Assembly: GCA_008931825.1 (NCBI GenBank)
Contig: QXVZ01033259.1
Span: forward strand, 1 to 25,598
Source of the DNA: Phallusia fumigata
Lineage: Eukaryota > Chordata > Ascidiacea > Phlebobranchia > Ascidiidae
Reading direction: 5' to 3'
Length of the DNA: 25,598 nt
Of this stretch, positions 1-12,091 are shown in pieces. The notes under the pieces were generated by a model. The model saw nothing but the letters and a program-made list of their open reading frames with translations. It was not told where the DNA came from and searched no databases. Both the position numbers and the translations under genes were made by a program. Numbering within the stretch: the first letter of the stretch is position 1; each line of letters begins with the position of its first letter.

Positions 1-146
1 AAAGGGCGGTCTGGAAAAAAAGTCTAAACAGTTTTAATCCCGCGGCGTCTCACGGCAAACATGTGGCAGACTTTTGTAAGTCTCAAACTGAAATATGTTT
101 CTTTCTCAGCTGTTAGATCCGAGGTTCGTATCAGACTATTTTCATC
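1..146 (+). promoter_or_regulatory. 5' flank / outron of the SLC5 gene
   Basis: This is non-coding sequence upstream of the first symporter codon. A pyrimidine-rich stretch ending in CAG at 107-109 looks like a 3' splice acceptor 37 nt before the ATG. A donor-like GTAAGT at 76-81 is too close to it to form a normal intron. The acceptor may therefore receive an upstream untranslated exon outside the window, or a trans-spliced leader as is common in tunicates. An upstream ATG at 61 would be removed if that acceptor is used. Confidence 0.4.
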
Positions 147-3100
147 ATGCGTAAAGTGGAAACGTATCTCAACTTATGGGATTACGTTGTATTGTTGTTG
201 CTCTTTGCTGTTTCATCAGCCATCGGTTTGTTCTTCGCAATACGGGATCGCAAGAAGGACAAGACCTCGGATTACCTGATGGGAGGCAGAAATATGCATG
301 CAGTGCCGGTTGCATTTTCAGCCACAACTGGTTTTCTATCCGCCATAGCAGGTAAGCTATTTCGATTAACATAGCAGTTATTTATTATGGCGTTCGTCGA
401 TTGGTTATTTACCTAACCTGTACTCGCAATGGATATGACTTACCCAGACCTTGTCGTTTTGACGTTTTTCCAAATTTAAAGTTCGATTCGAATAACTTAA
501 CGTATAGTCGAGTAACAAAACTCACATACAGCATAAATTAATGTAAAGCGGGTAATTCAACAGATTAAAACTCATATTTTTCCATTAAAATAAATCTAGT
601 TCCTTGAGTTGCAAATAAACACGAGTACAAGTCCTACGTGGCTTGAATACCTTCACCATGTGAAGGTGTTGTGTTATGTCCAATTTGCAGTCATTGGCAC
701 GCCGGCTGAATTCTACCGTTACGGCACGATGTACTTCTACTACGTCATCACGTACTTCCTCAACGCGGTAATATGTTCCGCGATTTACGTGCCGCTGTTC
801 TACCGCCTGGGAGTCAACAGCACATATGAGGTTGGTTTTGGTGTGTTGCCAACTACGCAATATATTGTTTCTGCCAATTGTGATAACACTGTGCCCAACA
901 CCGAATGGTATCACGTTTTTTTAATTTGAGGAAATTGCCCGTTTGCGGTTTCCTACAGTTTTCTGTCTAGCGGCCAAAAAGCATGAAACCTATTTGTTGT
1001 CTTAGTATTTAGAAATGCGTTTCAACCGCCGAGTACGACTTCTGGTCAGCGCTATCTTCATCCTCCAGCAAGTGATGTACTGCGCCCTCGTCATTTACGC
1101 ACCGTCCTTGGCGCTCAACGCTGGTAAGCAAATGTAAATGTTTGTTACCGAAGGGTAACAATTAATGTGGTTTCACACAGTCTGTCCCCCCAGAGTTCTG
1201 CATGTTAGAGAACCCTGTTTATGGCACAATATCAGACATATGGGCTTAAGATGGATCTTTGGGACGTCATTCACCTTAAACATAAAATGGATTTCGTTTG
1301 AAATTTGTTGCACCTGAACACGCATGATTCTAAACGAAACAAGTACAGAAACAGAATTACATTTGCCATGTTTGATTTTGCAACTCGTGGTTAAAAGTGA
1401 ATAAAAGTGATAGCTCCAAAGTCTAAAAAAGTAAAAAAATTGTTTCGCGATTTCCTTTTTTGGGCCGAAAGACTGATAAAGCCATTTGTAACGCAAAAAA
1501 GATAAGTTTTATTGTCATTTCATCACAAACTTGTTTGACCGTACTTTTTCAGTAACTGGACTTGACCTATGGACAGCAATACTTATGACAGGGGTAGTGT
1601 GTACTTTCTACACCACAACTGGAGGTCTCCGAGGTGTAATTTGGACGGATGTCTTTCAGTGCACAGTCATGCTAGGCGGATTCTTAGCCATCATTGGCCG
1701 CGGGTGTTACCTCGTCGGCGGAATGAAGAACTTGTGGCAAATTGCCGAGCGAGGGGGAAGGATTGATTTCAACCAGTAAGACCAATTCAAAAGCATTTGT
1801 GTATGTGCCCGTGGTCCCCGGGTAAAGATATCTCGACAAAAATAACCAAAATGAAATTGGCATACGCAGGGATTTCTAGAAATACTAACAGTGTTGCTAT
1901 TGACACCATGTAATTAGTAAGCGATCTGTTTTCTATTGATTTGCAGAATTGAAGCACTCGTCAAATATAGTGTTGAACAATTTGTTCTATTCTGATATTT
2001 TGTTGTCCTTTACACCTGCCATTACATGTACAGCAAAATAACATATCTCTGGCTCAAAACAACCATTTAGGACTCAGAAGAGCACTTACTTTAGAATCAT
2101 TTACGGGTTCTAAAAGGAATCTGGCTATAGTTGTAATCAAAATTTAATTTTCGCTGGTAAACAGAAATGCTATTACACTGCGTTTCGGCTAAGAGTGAAG
2201 TTAAGGTTCAACGTCTGAAAGTCTTACAAAGAGCGAGAAGTCTAACTAAGGGCGTTTTTTAGCTTCGATTTTGACCCGCGCATCCGACATTCATTTTGGG
2301 CAATGGTGGTTGGAGGAACAATACACTGGGCAGGAAGGTACGGCACAACACACACCTCCGTTCAAAGATACTTGTGCTGCAAAAGTGAAACTCATGCCAA
2401 AGCGTAAGTGATTGTGAATGCCGTCAGTTTTGTTTTTTTCGCCGCGCATATAATTTATACCCAACATTAAAATCTGCAAGCCAAGATTATATTCTGAGAT
2501 GACATGCCTGTTAGCGTAGCTTACTGGTTTTAATCCTGTTACGGCCTTTTGTGATTTCCTGAGCAGAAAACTTAAGCGGCGTTGCTCCAACCCACCAAAA
2601 CCGGTTAGTTGAACCGATTATAGTTGATCCGAATTAAGTTTTAAAATAGAAAAAATGACCAATTAACGCAACAGCAGTATTGCAGAGAGCTCGATTGTGG
2701 ACCCGTTATCAACATAAAACATTCAAACATAGGGAATAAAATTGAAACAAGCAAACATTTTTGAGGTCGTATTTCATGTTTTTGGCAAGCAGAAACAGCA
2801 GCTAACAAATCCCGTTAAACCACATCGAAGCACATTGAAGGTGCAATAGTTTGACTTTCGCTTTAAAATTTCGTATTACATGCCACAATTCTCCCATTTA
2901 CATAATCTCCTAAACAACCTTTTTCAGAGCTCTCTACTTAAACTTCTTGGGCATCATCGTTATAGACGTGCTTGCCGGTCTGGCTGGGATCACAATGTAC
3001 GCCTACTACGCACAGTGCGACCCCTACACAGCGGGCTGGGTGTCATCAAGCGACCAACTAACTCCATATCTTGTAATGGATATTCTGTCCAAGTTTCCAG

Positions 3101-6100
3101 GTCTTCCAGGGCTGTTTGTTTGCAGTGCGCTGAGCGGAAGTCTTAGGTAACTTGTGTTTTGCTTATTTTGTCTATTCAGTTAACTCTGTACATGGTTTCT
3201 AGAAAAGTAGTGGTTAGATATACGCCAAAAAAGATTTGGCGATTTCGTTCGGGCGCATTTAAGTCCGAAAGTGCTTCACTGAAAAATGTGACAACACCCA
3301 ATTTCAACAAGGTGATTAATCATTTTATTTGTGCTTTGGAAAGAACAAAATTAGTAGGTGGGAAATATGATTAATAATAAAGTCATTTGGAATTTTATCA
3401 CTTTGTGCCTTTGCAACAACGCTTTCCCCAAAGGTGAATAACCTTAAACTTTTGCTTCTAGCAGAAAATATTTGCTACCAGCAAGGCCGTTAGATTAATT
3501 ACTAGCCCTCGGGCGCATATTTAATCCCATCGATATCGCTTATCAACGTTTACTGATAATACATCAGTGCTTTTTACGACACTAATTATATGTTTTGTGC
3601 ATAATTGTGTAGCACGATATCATCGGGTCTAAACGCGATGGCAGCGGTGACTTTGGAAGATTTTATTAAACCTTACAAGCGTCTCAGCTCGCGCGTTTAC
3701 CTGCTTTGTTCAAAGGTAAATTACATAAGCATCATTTTTTAAATTTTGTGCATTCTTGTCAAGGTTTTTATCCTAAATCTGCTGCTACACCTCCAGTTTT
3801 ACATCACTGTCAGGCAACGATTTGTGAATAAACAACAATCGTTAATGTTTTCGCAAGTATCATGTGTTTCTGTTATTGCGTTTGGTAAATTTTTAAAAAA
3901 GCCTTTTTTTCTTTTCGCACACAGTTACAGGCTCTATAGGCGTCCAAACTGTAGTCGCTGCGAAGTTACTGCTTTCGAAACATTTTGGCCAAATATCTTG
4001 TGTATAGATAGTATTTTCAGGTGTTGAAACAGCGCTTACATTTTGAAAAAGAGACCAATGGAAAATATAGGCAGTTAGGTAAGTCCGGTCACTGCAAAAT
4101 ACAGGCCGCGAACACAAGCCACCCAGGAATGCAAACTATTTTCATAAACCTATCATTATCCTGCGGCGTTTCGTCGTGCTTTAGAATTTAGGTCAATACC
4201 TTTGCTTGACCATATTTTAGGTTTTGCTAAAAAAAATTTTCCAGTTTTATTCAATTTTCGATCAGTCTTGGATCATTTCGGTCGGTTTCGTGAACCATTA
4301 CTAAAACCAGACTTGTTTTGGCATGAGAATAAACGTATTTTTTATGGTTTTTACAACTTGTAGGCGCTGGTAGTTTTCTTTGGGGCGGCGTGCATAGCAA
4401 CGGTTGTCTTGGCAGCGAATCTTGGCGAGATTTTCCAGGCAGCTGCAAGTGTGAACGCCGTGGTCCTCGGTCCGTCTCTCGCCCTCTTCACCATGGGATG
4501 GGGATTTCCATGGATCAATTCCTGGGTATGTTGGCTGGACAACAGGTAAACGTACATCGAGCAAGATTCAGTTAAGAGCTGGTTCCAAATTTAGTGCGGC
4601 AGACCCACAATGGGCGTTGTGCCCCATGCTGCAAGGCAAACGTAAAAGGCCGCCTCTAATTAAGTATTAAGCCTTTAGTAAGTCTAGAATTAAATTGAGT
4701 TAAGTTGAGTTGACATTATTTCGCTTTGCTAAAGAAAACAATGCGACATAGTACCACTAAACCAATAGTCGCTCCATGTTAGAACGTTATAGGCGCAAAA
4801 AGTGGAGCGATGATTGATGGATCGAGGTTGAACCCACTGCAGCTACGCCATGTGTTCTGTGATTTATCTTTGAGTGTTTCGTTATCGTTGGTCAACACGA
4901 AAGCTTTATGTCAGATCCCCAAAAAATATGCGCTCGCATGTATTTTATAGCTCCAAGTTTATTGTTTGGGTCGGTATAAACGAGGCATTATTTCGTGCAA
5001 AGCTAAATCGCAGATTTAGAACCTTTGCCCGCTTTCTGTTTTTGTCATCTAAATCATTGCCTCAACCTGTGGACTTGTTTTTACTTTAAATTGGCCTGAA
5101 CTGCTCATACCGATGATAGTAGACCAACCTTGTTAAGACATAAAGCCGGAAAGTTTAACTTTTCGTCTTTTCGCAAAATATCTCTTTGTAAGTCAGCAGT
5201 CTTAATGTTACCGTTTGTTGAATGAAAATTTTACTTGTGGTTTGCGTTGCATCGCCGTCAATATGCTTTAACTGTCGTGGACACAATTCAAAATTCTCGT
5301 CCACTGTGTCTTGCGAAAACCTAGGGAATGACAAGAAACAAAAAACGTTTTTGACGTCACAGGGCGCAATGATTGGCATGGCGAGCGGGGTAATGGGCGC
5401 CTCCTGGTGTCTCGTCGGAAAACAAATTTATCCACCGCTAGACGAATACGCGAGAAGATTGGAACTGGTTACTGTGGCGTGTGAGACAGGAAATGTGACC
5501 GAATTCAACTCGACAGTCGCGTCTGAAAACTTTACAACGCCGGACTACGGTAATCCTATAACAAGCGAATGCTTCAGGCTCATTCCGATATTTGTATTGT
5601 GCACGCAATATTTTTGTTCGGGTACTATACCGTTTGTCCGCATACTAAATACCTGTCATTCCATCAAACTTGTGCCCTAATTTAATTAATTTGTCATAAC
5701 TGATGAAGACTGGGTGAAAAAGAGACTTTGTTATTGCATTTTTAGCTTTCTCGATTTAATTCTTTATCAAAACTTTACGCGATCTTTACCCAGGCATTGC
5801 AACGAACACAACTGCGTTTGGAATTAAGACGAGACCTCCCATTGCAGAGTTCTTTTCAATGAGCTACACTCTGTACGGGGTGTTCGGGTTTCTTGTTAAC
5901 ATGGTCGTCGCGCACGTCGTATCTCTGTTTACAGGTAACTATATTTTCATCAGATAGCATACAACTTATAATTGACCTATTGTGTGTCTTAGTTGCACAA
6001 GTTACCATTGCGAGGTCAGCTATTCTCAGCAAGGAAGAAATTTTAACACCGTACAGACATAAAACTTATTTTGGAGAGGCGTTAACCAAAGTAGTCACAT

Positions 6101-6461
6101 GTACTTGAAGGCTGCCCGAAGTTTTTTTCTTCCGGTTTGGCCTCTAACCTATTTTTGGTTAACATCAGAGTTGGTTTATAACTTTAAGAATGTGCTCGAA
6201 CTTTTATTAGTACAATAAATTTTAATTGGGGGAACTTATTTAGGTTTCCAAAAACCGCGAGATTTGCCACGAGGGCTAACTATCGCTTTATTCGACTTCG
6301 CCATGTTCCGATGGCTGCCCAAACGGACACGCAGGTTTCTTCGATTCGGAATCGACTACGAAGAACGGACGAAAAGGGATGACAACAAGCAAACTGATTT
6401 TGTTGATAGGGAAGAATCACAGCTTGCTCTAAAGTCGAAAGATGAAGAAAATAGCCTATAA
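147..6461 (+). CDS. Sodium/solute symporter, SLC5A8/A12/A6-like (11 exons, complete)
   Basis: Exons: 147-351, 691-830, 1006-1123, 1553-1775, 2263-2403, 2928-3146, 3613-3715, 4364-4525, 5363-5549, 5794-5934, 6244-6461. They join in frame to 1857 nt (618 aa plus TAA), the usual SLC5A8 length. All introns are GT-AG. The product is a plasma-membrane transporter driving organic-anion or vitamin uptake with Na+. Evidence is family motifs throughout: [12 protein letters not shown] after the first helix; YAPSLALN then VTGLDLWTA and [49 protein letters not shown]; and [16 protein letters not shown] then [18 protein letters not shown] at about residues 349-366, the Na+-site helix of the family. A hydrophilic loop at about residues 478-506 has four N-glycosylation sequons (about N481, N486, N493, N504). 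The last exon gives a charged cytoplasmic tail ending ENSL. Substrate (monocarboxylate, iodide or biotin/pantothenate) cannot be decided. The introns of 240-840 nt hold nothing I recognise. Confidence 0.93.
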
Positions 6462-6563
6462 AACCTGTGAATTTGTCGAAAAGCTAAACTTTAGAAAAGA
6501 TTCACTGTGTGACTATTGACCTATACCTACATTCTTTTCGTTTGTGCAGTGACCGAGCGTGAC

Positions 6564-6658
6564 ATTAAAAACAGGACTGTTTGTAATAGGCAAATCATCT
6601 CTTTATGTAACTGTATGAAGATGTACACAGTTGATGGTTAAAGGCAGTAATCATTAAA
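6564..6658 (+). terminator. Candidate polyadenylation signals of the SLC5 gene
   Basis: ATTAAA hexamers, the commonest variant of AATAAA, lie at 6564-6569 and 6653-6658, about 100 and 190 nt after the symporter stop. No AATAAA lies closer. The assignment is by position only. Confidence 0.35.
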
Positions 6659-7456
6659 AGGCAGTGGATCAACAAGTCGCAGTGAGTTAGCACCGACTTT
6701 TTGCCCGACAAAACGACCAGTTGTTTCTTTGATGTAGCAGCGTTTATGAACGAATGCAAAAAAATAACTTATATTTTTTTCCACGTTGAATTTGCTTGAC
6801 GATCTGGGGAGTATATGACTTAACTAAGCTCGGCAATTGAGTTTGTTAACTTGCTACAATTTTAAACTTACAACTCACATGGGCTACTTTTCTGTTGTCA
6901 ATACCTCTGTCATAAAATTGCGAGCGGCGGCCATTTTTTGAGCGCCAAATCAATTAGCGCCTAATAGGCCGCTCGGGTAATACACGTTCATTAGCCAAAT
7001 GCCATTACAGCCAATCACCAAGAAGTGCATCCAGAAACGCTACCAACATCATTAATTGACGGGCAGTTCATTCGGGTTGTTGAAGACATGCACAAACCTA
7101 TCGGAGCTGAGACGTAACTGATAATTGATTTCGAATGTGTGGGGGTTATACATGTTCGAAATTCGTATGAAATAGCTGTTTTAGTTTGGTGAATTGGAAG
7201 ATGTCGGAGGTGTTGCGAACATTATGCAATATGAAAGGGCAAGTTGCATATTGCAGTAATATATGAAAGGGCAAGCTTTATTCGCCGCAAAAATATTCCA
7301 ATATTTTTACTACCTCGGAGGGTAGGTTTATGTAAAAAAAAAAACTACATACATTACATTTGTTTTGCGTCGGAGGATCCAGGTAGCGTCGAGTTTTTAT
7401 TTTACTAAGATAAAAAACGCATATTTCTATTTACCGGCAGACAGGTGTGGTTAAAA
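6659..7456 (+). promoter_or_regulatory. Intergenic region upstream of receptor A
   Basis: There is no coding exon here. It contains a GC-rich island in AT-rich DNA at about 6921-6975. The island carries a YY1-like GCGGCCATTTT, an exact E2F-type GCGCCAAA at 6942-6949 and a 7-bp inverted repeat (6922-6928 with 6968-6974). A hairpin with a direct repeat sits at 7221-7275. A CAG at 7441-7443, 14 nt before the ATG, could be a splice or trans-splice acceptor for the receptor mRNA. Confidence 0.35.
7221..7275 (+). repeat. Hairpin plus 15-bp direct repeat
   Basis: TGCAATATG (7225-7233) is the exact reverse complement of CATATTGCA (7247-7255). The pairing extends through ATTA (7221-7224) and TAAT (7257-7260) past one bulged G, giving a 13-bp stem with a 13-nt loop. 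ATATGAAAGGGCAAG occurs at 7229-7243 and again at 7261-7275, so the second copy abuts the hairpin. Confidence 0.6.
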
Positions 7457-10400
7457 ATGAGAGGTGTTTTCACTAATACAAGACGGATGACAGCAAAAAA
7501 CGCGCTCCTCTGCATATTCTTGTGGGCTGTGTGCTTTATCAACGTCCGCGCTTCAGGTAAGCTCAAGAGGATATTCCGCTAAAGTTAATAATCACTTCAA
7601 AAAAATGAAGTAAGATGCCCACAGCTCACAGCAGCTCTTTTTAACGTAATGTTTTCGGACTTGCAGTCACCAATGCCTTTGTTTGTGTGAGTTACGAAAT
7701 AATTTGTACGCAACACACTTAGCACAATTATGCTTTTTAGCATAGAGTAGCAAAGTAGTAGTTGCAGTTTGCCTTTTTACCTAAAAAATTATTCAAGACA
7801 AAACAATTTTACTGTTGAAAATGGTGGGCTGGACTTAAAGACTAGGAAAAAATAATGCGTGGCATTTAAGGTTTTCCTTAATCACAAATATATCAGTTTA
7901 CAACTCCCACATCAGGCTGTGGATAAAATACTTTGACGAAACCTAACGTAAACAAGTGCAATACTTTCCTTTGTGCAGAATGTTATTACGCTCGCTGCAA
8001 GATCCAACAAGTCGACGGGGTTTGTCGACAGGTGTCTTTCGACGACACAGGTGCGTGCAAAGCAGGCACGTTAAGTAGTTTGTAATGGCAATACATTGTT
8101 CTTGCATTCCAGATTGTCGCCCCAATGTGGACAGACGCACTTACAGGTGGTCGATACAAAATGGATCAGGTAGGAACCTATTTCAACTTGGTCGTTGCCA
8201 AAAAACTTGCCCTAATTGTTAGATTACGTTGCCGAGAATGTTCTAAGTTGATAATATCTAAACCTCCAAACAGGCGCCATAGGTACCAACGATCACTGTA
8301 CAAGTCATTTGGTGATCAGAATATGTTTCAAATGAAAAGTCTGCAGACAAAATAAGCCCGTACAAGTTTGAGAAAGTATTTCGTCTAAATACACATCGTC
8401 ATTAGATTAAGTTACAATTAAATTAATAACGCAATTGCCAAAATTCTCGCTATAAAGGGTAGTATGTGTTACGTTAATGAATCTAAATGACCTCAAAATG
8501 CAAATGGCCCGAAGTCAAGCTAGCCTTATAATCTCTAGAGACGAAAGAAGGTCCCAAGCTCGCCATTGCTGCCAGTTCTGGTAGGCATTACTCAGTTTTG
8601 TTAAAATGAAGCCTGAAAATAATGATTTAGTTGTTTGCAGTCAATTGTATCAACGGGGGATGCTGTCTAGCTTCAAGTGGACTGCCTTCATACGTGGTTT
8701 GCGTTATGGCAGGTAGGTTAAGAACCAGTAGGTGTCGTGTTAGAAAATAAACTTGCATAAGGTTATATCAATCATAAAGAAAGTGACAAGTTACGCAAAA
8801 TACCTACCCTAAATAAAAAAAATTGCATATTTTCTGTCGTGTAACCAAAAAAAATCGATATTTCACAGGTAACGTTACAAAAAAATAAAAGTGGTTTGAC
8901 GTCTTTCTGTTGGCACAATTAGGTAAACAAACTTTAGCAAGTATGTTTATTTGCAGAACAAGGGTGCAGATGCAATAACGAAATGAATGCGTTCTCTTGC
9001 ATACTGCCACCGCGACACAGAACATGTAAGAAGACAAATTCTACCTCACAAAACGAATGTTGTACAAAATAACCATGTGTTTACAACCGCCAGGCGCGCA
9101 AAACGCGACAACATCTGCATATGAAACAACCACCGCTGATTTTTCGATCGCATATTCTTCTGCCGTCACCACAGCATTCGACACTAGTACGCCGAGTTGG
9201 TCAACCAATCAAAATAACCAAACGTATGCAGGTTAGTCTACACTACAGTGTGGTAGCAAAATGGCTCAAAACATTAGAGTCAGTTTGCGTATACCAATGG
9301 TTCTTAACCTTTTTTATTCCATGGACCCCTTGAATTGATGTAGCCAAACATTTCCTTTTCTAAAAGTCGGTTTATCAAGAATATATTTATATCGATACAC
9401 TAAGGTAAATTAAGTTTCTACAATTGACAAAATATCTTGACTCTAATATTTAAACGAAATTCCCTCTTGCAAATATTGAAAAACCCCTTGCAAATATCTG
9501 TACAGTTTCTTCCGCTGTCACTCAATCGGTTTCCTTACAAGACGATGACGAGCCCGAAATTCAAAACCTGCGTCGTATGTTATGGGCCAACGGCAGTAGC
9601 TCGATGAAAATGTTTATGGAACTCGAAAAAAATCTCATGAAAATTGGAGAAAAGTCGGTACGCAACAAAACCAACCAAGTGTCCTACAGCGACGAAACTG
9701 TCAGAGTCGTAACGTCGCGGCGGAATTGCACCAGCACCAGCAGCATCAACCTGGGTGTCTTTACGCTGGAATGCGCTTTCGGCCACCCAACGAATGGCGA
9801 GTGCCCGGAATACGTGGTGGCCGCGTCGCAGTTCAACGGAACGAGAGAGCAGAGAGACAGTTTTACTCCTAAAGAGGCAGAGAGGAACAAGTGGGACGCA
9901 AAGAGAAAGTTCGTCATGATGCCCAACGATTCACCCTATCTTAGTGTGTCGGGCTACTCAACAACTGATATGCAAAAACTCAGCGGAAACGTTGCGTTTA
10001 CAGCCAAGATGGGCCACACTAAAGACGTAGTTGAGCAGTTTATGCAGCAGGTGGCGGAAGAGGAGTCAGGAGAGAAGGTATTTCTTCACGGCGCCGAGTA
10101 TATGTGCGGATACTTTGACACTGTGGAGGAAAGGTTCTCCACCTATGGCTGTAGGCGTGTCGACACTGGTTCTCCTGATGAAGTAATGTGCAAAAGCAAT
10201 CACACTTCAGTATTCGCGATCATGTTGTCCGTCCAAGCATCAGTTATCCCGAGGGGTGTGCAGGTAAATTGTCACGCAAAACGGCAGTTTGCGTGTTATG
10301 ATTTATAACACAAAAGCAATTGCTAATTAGCTAATTAATTATCAGAAGCTGTTAGGTATATGATGGCATTTTGTTTATATACAACCTCAAACTTGGGTTG

Positions 10401-12091
10401 AACTGGGAGGTTTTGTTGAATGCAATGTTATACAAACTTTATTCCCTTTTTGCGAAAAGTGAAAAAACAGCTCTTCCACGCAACAGCCTGCTCTAATTGT
10501 ATTAATTGGAAACTTTGTTTGTGTCAGTATTTTTTCGTTCCACTTGTCCACAAATTATAGATACATTTTATCAACGAGCATATTTTCATCACATTTCACC
10601 AAAACCATGTTCTTCCACGCAGATATGCTCGTATGTTACCGAATCCTTGTCGGTGTTTTTTCTCGCTATAACCGTTGGGTTGCTGCGATTCGGCCAAACA
10701 ATTCCCAATTCTGACCGTGTCGTCGTACAAATCAACTCGGCCGCGTCGCTCCTGATGCTCCACGTGGTCAGTTTGTTCCATGACCTTGCACTCGACATTG
10801 ACCTTGCCTGCTTCGGCCTGGCAGTTGCATCGCACTACTTTCTTTGTTCAACAGGTTTGTTTGCTACAATATTACGCTTAACTGTGTAAGAGTTGGGGTT
10901 AGATTAAATCTGTTCAAAGTACCTATTTAAAACATGTAATTAATAAATTTTCCAAACAAATCGCTGAGGCGCCAAACACTGACAAAAAAATGTAAACAAC
11001 ATTTACGAATTATGTTTGCTGTTGTCAATAACAGAGACAATTTATGAGGGAATTCTTTCATACGCTATGGTAACAAATTAGCGATACCTCGCTTATGTTT
11101 GCGCGCAGGCATGTGGATGTTGGTGGAAGGAATGCGGGTCCTCATAGTCACTTCAGATCACGCTCTGCTATACAGAGCACAGAGTTACAAGCGTAAACTC
11201 ACATGCAGTTTGTTCGTGGGTTGGGGCTTCCCATGCCTAATTGTGGTGCCAGCGGTTATCGTGGGAACCTTGACCAACAGCTACATGAAACCGTGCTACC
11301 TCTACGAAAAGCAGCTGGCAGCGAAAGAACTTGACCCCGATCTAGAGACGGACTGGGTTCAAAAATACGACCGATGCTGGCTTGACCCAACAACCAAGCT
11401 GTTTATAGTGGCTGTTATCGTTCCTGTAGCAACAGTGCTGATTCTAAACGTCGTGATCACCACTAAAGTGACCGTAACCGTCATAAAAATGAAGAGGAAA
11501 CGACGAAACAAGAACTCTGACGAGAAACAGACGATTAAGGACGACGTGCTTTCCGCGGTGCGGGCGCTTGTGGTTCTTATACCAGTGCTAGGAATTCCTT
11601 GGACCATCGGGTTTTTTACAGGTGTGAAGAGTGAGTTCTTTAGTTTGCTTGCAAATACGTTGTTGAAGTACGGCTAAAGCATTTGACCCCCACATTGAAT
11701 AATTATAAGTCAAATCTCTGCCAAATTAATCTTGTCTGCGAAATGACAACATATTAGGCACCTCATTTTAAGTTGTTGAAACGTTTGCATTACAATGTAT
11801 TTATCACATACAATTATCTAGCAGTTATGTTTTTCAAGCTATTAATTAATCAATACAGGTTTTGGTGATTATGAAACGTCGGTGCTGATCATGTACATCA
11901 ACGCCATTGTGAACGGACTGCAGGGAATGATGATCTTCATATTAAGCGCTGTGGTGAATCCGGAGGTACGGAACACGATTATGACTTGCGTTTCACCGAG
12001 ACAGTACAACTCCGGCAAAGCAACGAGCACTGTAAGCCAAATGGGGCAGCAGATGAACACCGTCGCAACTGTAAACTCTGTAGCAAAGTGA
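7457..12091 (+). CDS. Receptor A: adhesion G-protein-coupled receptor (11 exons, complete)
   Basis: Exons: 7457-7556, 7979-8050, 8113-8169, 8539-8580, 8641-8712, 8957-9025, 9094-9231, 9506-10263, 10623-10854, 11109-11621, 11859-12091; 2286 nt, 761 aa. Exon 1 encodes a signal peptide; a second in-frame Met at 7487 gives a more compact one, so the start may be there. Then follow Cys-rich mini-exons (about residues 34-137), a Ser/Thr stalk (138-183), the GAIN domain with GPS (184-436), seven helices (about 437-710) and a short tail. Class B2 marks: MWMLVEGMRVL in helix 3, VGWGFPCLIV in helix 4, RCWLD before helix 5, VLIPVLGIPWTIGFF in helix 6, MYINAIVNGLQG in helix 7. It should be a surface receptor that self-cleaves at HT/S and signals through a tethered agonist. 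Subfamily and ligand are unknown. The 42-nt exon 4 is the least certain. Confidence 0.9.
7979..9231 (+). other. Receptor A N-terminal cassette: six phase 1-1 exons
   Basis: The exons are 72, 57, 42, 72, 69 and 138 nt, all multiples of three and all starting and ending in phase 1. Any one could be skipped or duplicated without a frameshift. Exon 2 has three Cys (CYYARC then GVC). Exon 5 reads CINGGCCL and then a Cys eleven residues after the CC pair. Exon 6 carries GCRCNNEMNAFSC. The 138-nt exon is a Ser/Thr-rich, probably O-glycosylated stalk. Introns within it are as short as 60-68 nt. Confidence 0.8.
9295..9345 (+). mobile_element. Possible hAT-type transposon/MITE end fragment
   Basis: In the intron before the GAIN exon, the sequence CAATGGTTCTTAACC followed by a T-run and CCATGGACCCC resembles the terminal sequence of widespread hAT-family non-autonomous DNA transposons (pattern recalled, not searched). 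I found no matching inverted end before the next exon. If real, it is a truncated relic. Confidence 0.35.
9506..10263 (+). other. Receptor A GAIN domain exon with GPS
   Basis: One 758-nt exon encodes the whole GAIN domain and GPS, ending in phase 0. GPS elements: CGYFD (first Cys), FSTYGC (second Cys), then CKSNHTSVFAIML. The predicted cut is between T417 and S418; histidine and the hydroxyl nucleophile are present. The tethered agonist starts SVFAIML. The fourth GPS Cys (C-x-C) is Ser here, while the second Cys is still present. Both usual Trp positions are Phe. Confidence 0.85.
10623..12091 (+). other. Receptor A seven-transmembrane exons
   Basis: Three exons: 10623-10854 (helices 1-2 and the start of helix 3, exactly 232 nt as in B and C), 11109-11621 (helices 3-6) and 11859-12091 (helix 7 and tail). 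Extracellular loop 2 is about six residues longer than in receptor B. The second exon has two in-phase donors nine nt apart (GTGTGA at 11622, GTGAGT at 11631). The upstream one gives the loop length seen in receptor B. Confidence 0.85.

Noticed and set aside
3931-4005. Open acceptor-led stretch inside the symporter intron 3716-4363, looking like an extra exon
   Set aside because: Exons 3613-3715 and 4364-4525 already join in phase 0 and match the family without a gap.
4769-4810. 8-bp inverted repeat TCGCTCCA / TGGAGCGA in a symporter intron
   Set aside because: Short arms, a 26-nt loop, no target-site duplication and no second copy seen. It could be chance.
5352-5359. TGACGTCA at the acceptor of symporter exon 9
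   Set aside because: It overlaps the splice acceptor (CACAG) and lies deep inside the gene, so it was taken as coincidence.
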